Shown: positions 59,622 through 64,000 of the stretch, in pieces | Layout: each line of letters begins with the position of its first letter | Position numbering within the stretch: position 1 is the stretch's first letter | NCBI RefSeq assembly: GCF_019097595.1 | Contig: NC_080734.1 | Span: forward strand, 14,121,392 to 14,185,391 | Reading direction: 5' to 3' | Length of the DNA stretch: 64,000 nucleotides | DNA from: Hemibagrus wyckioides | Taxonomy: Eukaryota; Chordata; Actinopteri; Siluriformes; Bagridae | Translations under genes and position numbers: made by a program | Notes under the pieces: model-generated | What the model was told of the DNA's origin: nothing | The model's input: the letters and a program-made list of their open reading frames with translations, nothing else | Databases searched by the model: none

Positions 59622-60073
59622 ACATGGATGTAGCTCCATCCCTGCATCAAGCTCCAACCAATGTTCAGCCACAGGGACGCCACATGTTCATGCTCCTTGT
59701 GCAACATACTTTACTGTACACTCCTCCTGCATTTGTTTCAGTTTTTCCCCCACCAGCACTGTAAAAACCCTTTCCACTCTGTTTCCTTTGACAATGATAC
59801 TATACAAAAAAAAAACGAAAAGGAAAAGTTGTGCTTATCTTGGACGGAGAATGGGGCGGGAGGGGGAGGAAGACTTTATATACACTCCTTGCCATTTAAA
59901 ATAGTCAATTACATTTAAGGGATATATCCTCAAAACCCTTTGCCTGAGAACAGGAATCTTTTTTTTTTTTTTTTTTTTTTTTTTCTTTTTTTTTTTTCCC
60001 CTTTCCCTTCTTCTTCAAGAAATGTCTCTCGAGAGTGTGGTCCCAAAGACTTCCCATAATGAGTTTCTTCTTC

Positions 60074-60121
<48 letters not shown>

Positions 60122-61043
60122 TTCTTTAAATTCCTCGGAGAGAGGCTTGATCTTACATTTTTATTACCATGTCCTGGAAATGTGTGACTAACATACCAGA
60201 GTCTAGAAATGTCACACACATCTCAAAGATGTCCCAGCAAAATCAGTTGACAAGAAATGTCCTTGATCACCTGCATTATTCTTACAGGTTAATTTAAAAT
60301 GTGATCTTCACACTTCTGTTGCTATATGGACAGGAGTGGGTCCGGCACTGGTACAGCCAATGAGAAGCAAGCCACAGTGCTTGCCATCATCATCTTGCGG
60401 AAGTATTTTCTTGAGAATTTCAAGACCTGTTGAATTTCATTCTGGTGGTTCACTGCCTAAGAAGAATTTACGAAGTGAAAGATTTTCTGACACCATTGAA
60501 GACTTCTCTTCATGTAAAGCAGTGTTCAGAACTTGATTGATTCAGTGTATTTGAAAAGTTGATTTGTTTTAACATCTGAACCTAGACGGCGCTGACGTCT
60601 CCTGGTCTCGTCTTTGGACTTTAACTTGGTTGGATGCTCTCGAAATAATTCAGTTTAAGCTAGAATATTTTCTAAAGGAGTGTTTGGAACGAAAGCCTGC
60701 ATATGTGGTGTATTTCTAAATGCTGATCCAGTCTTATTCCTCAACAGAAATGCCATCCACTATAGTGGGTTAGGACTTAAAGCACTTGGAGTTAGAGAGT
60801 TTGTTGTGTTCACAGAACTCACTATCCTTGTTTTTATTTTATTCTGTTTTATTTCAAATTAAAATCATGGGTGTGGATTTTACATGTGAGGAAGATGTAT
60901 TTTTTATTGCTCTGTGGGCCTCTGTCCCTTTCATCAATCTTGTGTGATTTATTTTTCTTTGGATGGCCCTGTAATGTTAAAAGAAAGGGTTTGATGAACA
61001 GAATAAATCTTAATTATTTTAAAAAATAGAGACATTAAATAAA
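59622..61043 (+). promoter_or_regulatory. ppp2r5e 3' UTR with poly(A) signals
   Basis: Non-coding after the ppp2r5e stop. It contains a long T-run (59958-59998) and a CT microsatellite (60078-60122). Two AATAAA hexamers at 61002-61007 and 61038-61043 would give a 3' UTR of about 1.4 kb; the assignment is positional only. Confidence 0.55.
59958..60122. repeat. Poly-T run and (CT)n microsatellite
   Basis: A T-run of about 40 bases with one C interruption, and a CT dinucleotide run from about 60078, both in the presumed ppp2r5e 3' UTR. Confidence 0.9.
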
Positions 61044-61659
61044 CCTGTTTTTGTGATAAAATGTCTCTTCTGTTTTTTTTTTGTGTTTGTTTAAATTTGT
61101 TGCTGAGAAAAGAATAACTGTTTGGAGTTCAGTGGTGTTCTCAAAAAGACTTTCAAAGGAAAGAAATGAGTATAAATGTCTGAGACTGATGATTTCTTTA
61201 GGAGCGATTATGCTTTGAACATCATGCTGTCATAAGAATCAGAATGATTTGCTTGCAGGTTTCCTTTGTACCCAGTGGAAAGAACTGACAAATGATGCAT
61301 TGTGTGACTTGGCACTTTTCAGTTTACACCACCAGAGATTCTTTACACCAGCAGAGGGCAGTGAGCACTAAAAGTTTACATTGCAGCAAAATAGAATGAC
61401 TGACTATTGAGCTCCTGAGTGAAACTGTATTATGGGAGTGTTGAGTAGAAATGCATGTAAAACCCTTAAGCCTTTTAAGAGTTTTAAGCAGTCGAGTGCA
61501 AGTATACTTGGTTTGCTGCTGTTTTTACTCTTGTTGGAAATCTCCGTTAGTCATGTAGGTCCATGTGTTCTGCTCTCAAAAAGCTTTCTCAGCTATTCCT
61601 TTGTTGTTGATGGGCTAGTCCATGAAGAAGAAGAACTGAGAGAACCACATGTACGCTAT

Positions 61660-61858
61660 AGCACAGTGGAATTCTTTTCTTCACATATCTCAGGGGGTCA
61701 GAGCACAGGGGCAGCTATGATACAGTGCCCCTGGAGCAGGGAGGGTTAAGGGCCTTGCTCAGTTGCCCAGCAATGGAGCTTGGTAGTGCTGGAGCTTGAA
61801 CCCTGATCTTCTGATGAACAACCCAGAACCTTAACCACTTGAACTACCTGTGCCCCAA
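61660..61858 (-). repeat. tRNA-derived SINE, reverse orientation (second type)
   Basis: On the minus strand: 'ggtagttcaagtggttaagg', 'cagggttcaagctccagcac', 'gggcaactgagcaaggccct' and 'taaccctccctgctccaggg', then 'gcactgtatcatagctgccc' and 'tgctctgaccccctgagata'. The tail with 'gcactgtatcatagctg' differs from the SINE at 31671/32360, so this is a related but distinct subfamily. It overlaps an open frame with a hydrophobic stretch at 61432-61749, which I do not regard as a gene. Confidence 0.7.
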
Positions 61859-62039
61859 CTGGCGTACACTTTGAAATGACATTTGTAAGCTTGTGTATAT
61901 AAAGGAAATAATTTAAAACAGTGTAAAGATATTTCAATATACTATTTCAGTAATCGTAATACATTTTACATTAATTTTTGAAAAGTCTAATGCTTAAAAT
62001 ATACTTTTATCTCAACCATCTATTATAGTTAATGAGAAA

Positions 62040-63225
62040 TGTACATTTTAGGTCACCAAACATTTACCTCAGAAATAATCAGAATCAGGTGTTCCAATCA
62101 CTTCCATGGCCACAGGTGTATAAAATCAAGCACCTAGGCATGCAGACTGTTTTTACAAACATTTGTGAAAGAATGGGTTGCTCTCAGGAGCTCAGTGAAT
62201 TCCAGCGTGGAACTGTGATAGGATGCCACCTGTGCAACAAATCCAGTCGTGAAATTTCCTCGCTCCTAAATATTCCACAGTCAACTGTCAGCTGTATTAT
62301 AAGAACGTGGAAGTGTTTGGGAACGACAGCAACTCAGCCACGAAGTGGTAGGCCACGTAAACTGACGGAGCGGGGTCAGTGGATGCTGAGGCGCATAGTG
62401 CAAAGAGGTCGCCAACTTTCTGCAGAGTCAATCGCTACAGACCTCCAAACTTCATGTGGCCTTCAGATTAGATCAATAACAGTGCGCAGAGAGCTTCATG
62501 GAACGGGTTTCCATGGCCGAGCAGCTGCATCACTCTAGAGCAGTGGAGACGCGTTCTCTGGAGTGACGAATCGCGCTTCTCCATCTGGCAATCTGATGGA
62601 CGAGTCTGGGTTTGGCGGTTGCCAGGAGAACGGTACTTGTCTGACTGCATTGTGCCAAGTATAAAGTTTGGTGGAGGGGGGATTATGGTGTGGGTTTGTT
62701 TTTCAGGAGCTGGGCTTGGCCCCTTAGTTCCAGTGAAAGGAACTCTGAATGCTTCAGCATACCAAGACATTTTGGACAATTCCATGCTCCCAACTTTGTG
62801 GACCAAGTTTGGAGCTGGTCCCTTCCTCTTCCAACATGACTGTGCACCAGTGCACAAAGCAAGGTCCATAAAGACATGGATGACAGAGTCTGGTGTGGAT
62901 GAACTTGACTGGCCTGCACAGAGTCCTGACCTCAACCCGATAGAACACCTTTGGGATGAATTAGAGCGGAGACTGAGAGCCAGGCCTTCTCGTCCAACAT
63001 CAGTGTGTGACCTCACAAATGCGCTTCTGGAAGAATGGTCAAAAATTCCCATAAACACACTCCTAAACCTTGTGGACAGCCTTCCCAGAAGAGTTGAAGC
63101 TGTTATAGCTGCAAAGGGTGGACCGACGTCATATTGAACCCTATGGATTAGGAATGGGATGTCACTTAAGTTCATATGCGAGTCAAGGCAGGTGAGCGAA
63201 TACTTTTGGCAATATAGTGTGTGTG
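62040..63225 (+). mobile_element. Nearly full-length Tc1-like transposon, left TIR lost
   Basis: The right end 'tacttttggcaatatagtgt' (63201-63220) is the TIR of the family at 33891 and 43664. No matching left TIR lies before the coding part, so the left end is truncated or eroded near 62040. The element carries the broken transposase gene described in the next entry and is the best preserved parent-like copy in the window. Confidence 0.85.
62173..63137 (+). pseudogene. Tc1-like transposase pseudogene (DD34E), internal deletion
   Basis: The N-terminal part (62173-62535) starts MGCSQELSEFQRGTVIGCHL and contains two helix-turn-helix regions, with the linker motif PRSGRPRKLTERG between. It stops at a TAG soon after GFHGRAAAS. 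The catalytic part resumes in another frame from about 62533 ([15 protein letters not shown]) and runs to TGA at 63135-63137. The acids are Asp at 62565-62567, Asp at 62838-62840 (FQHDCAPVH) and Glu at 62943-62945 (NPIEHLW), with 34 residues between the second and third. The segment normally joining HGRAAAS to LEQW, rich in Lys/Arg in the family, is deleted and shifts frame, so no intact enzyme can be made. Confidence 0.88.
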
Positions 63226-64000
63226 GAGTATCTGATGTTATGTGAACAAATAAATGAAAGTAAGTGCTCCCCATTTATGTTTAATTACATTGTGATATTG
63301 AGGTCACTGTGAAAGTACAGTACAATGCTGTTCCTGGTGTGTGTGTGTATTATTTATTTATTCATTTATTTATTTATTGCATTTGAATTCTATGCTAGAA
63401 AAATATATACATCAAATTATTCATTTAAACACAAATATTATACATTAAATGTAGCCACTGTTAGTAAAGAAACCACAACAGAAAAATGTGATATTCTTGC
63501 CAGAGATGTTTTAACACACATTTGCATGATTTATTTTGCTTTATTAGATGAGCTAAATGGCACCTCGATGACAGAACCCAAAATGAACATTTACAGCTCG
63601 TTGGTACAGCACAGCTCTGTCAATATCATAACAGTGGTCAACTATTGTGCATGATGACCAGTCTTAGTGTCTTATGGATGATGTACAAAAGTGTCTGCTG
63701 AATAATTTTGTAAATGGCATGTTAGAAAAAGGTAAACCATTCCATTTGTTCTCACCTTTTAATCACACCTGATATGTACAAGCTATAAATATATATCTTT
63801 TTTTTTTTTTCTTCTTGAAGAAAAGCAGTCATACACCAAGTTGTCGATTTATTAGGTATACGGATGTAGTAACTAAAATTGTCGTCTTAATGTATGATAA
63901 TGTAACTAATACATATAAAGAAAAATCTCGACACATTCTAAATAAAAAAAAGAAAACAAAAAGGATACACATACACAGTTCAAGTTATAGTTAATGTGGC

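Larger units (their letters stand above)
61044..64000. other. Region downstream of ppp2r5e
   Basis: No host gene recognised to the window edge. It holds one SINE (61660-61858) and one deleted Tc1-like transposon (62040-63225). The last 750 bases are AT-rich with no feature that I can support. Confidence 0.6.

Noticed and set aside
59661..59918. Open frame downstream of the ppp2r5e stop
   Set aside because: It lies in the 3' UTR, is low in complexity at its end (Glu-Lys and Gly runs), and resembles no protein that I know.
61432..61749. Open frame with a hydrophobic stretch (GLLLFLLLLEISVSHVG), possibly a small secreted protein
   Set aside because: Its second half lies in a reversed SINE. There is no related protein that I recognise and no promoter or poly(A) context.

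Overview
The window comes from a ray-finned (teleost) fish. Five protein-coding genes with canonical vertebrate intron/exon structure lie on the + strand. The DNA between and inside them is AT-rich and full of fish-type Tc1-like transposon remnants, tRNA-derived SINEs, an RTE-like LINE fragment, hAT-like MITEs and long microsatellites. The mix of Tc1 and SINE families would suit an ostariophysan such as a catfish, but that is a weak inference.

Layout, left to right: (1) 1-4362, the last four coding exons of prkch (protein kinase C eta), starting in the catalytic loop; (2) 4440-10000, intergenic DNA with microsatellites and SINEs; (3) 10453-22120, all of hif1a (15 exons, 787 aa), with both oxygen-dependent degradation prolines and the FIH asparagine; (4) 24687-27910, all of snapc1 (11 exons, 353 aa), just downstream; (5) 28140-30440, repeats including a truncated LINE with a 17-bp target-site duplication; (6) 30824-40858, all of sgpp1 (3 exons, 435 aa); (7) 41140-46000, repeat-rich spacer with a fold-back Tc1 derivative and a compound trinucleotide array; (8) 46000-59621, ppp2r5e, with a CpG-rich promoter/non-coding first exon, an 8.5-kb first intron and 13 coding exons (468 aa); (9) 61050-64000, repeats including an internally deleted Tc1-like transposase gene.

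The genes do not form an operon. They are a conserved synteny block: PRKCH-HIF1A-SNAPC1 are neighbours in human too, and PPP2R5E and SGPP1 lie further along the same human chromosome arm. Their roles are separate: lipid-activated kinase, hypoxia transcription factor, snRNA-promoter factor subunit, ER sphingosine-1-phosphate phosphatase and PP2A regulatory subunit. Exons were placed by reading frame, splice sites and similarity to remembered human proteins; all exon phases close without frameshift. I found no new multi-gene system. The points most worth a second look are two changes at otherwise conserved positions, both at exon junctions (Gly for Arg in ppp2r5e, Glu for Asp in the sgpp1 catalytic motif), a fold-back transposon, an exact 219-bp tandem duplication, and the order and orientation of sgpp1 and ppp2r5e.
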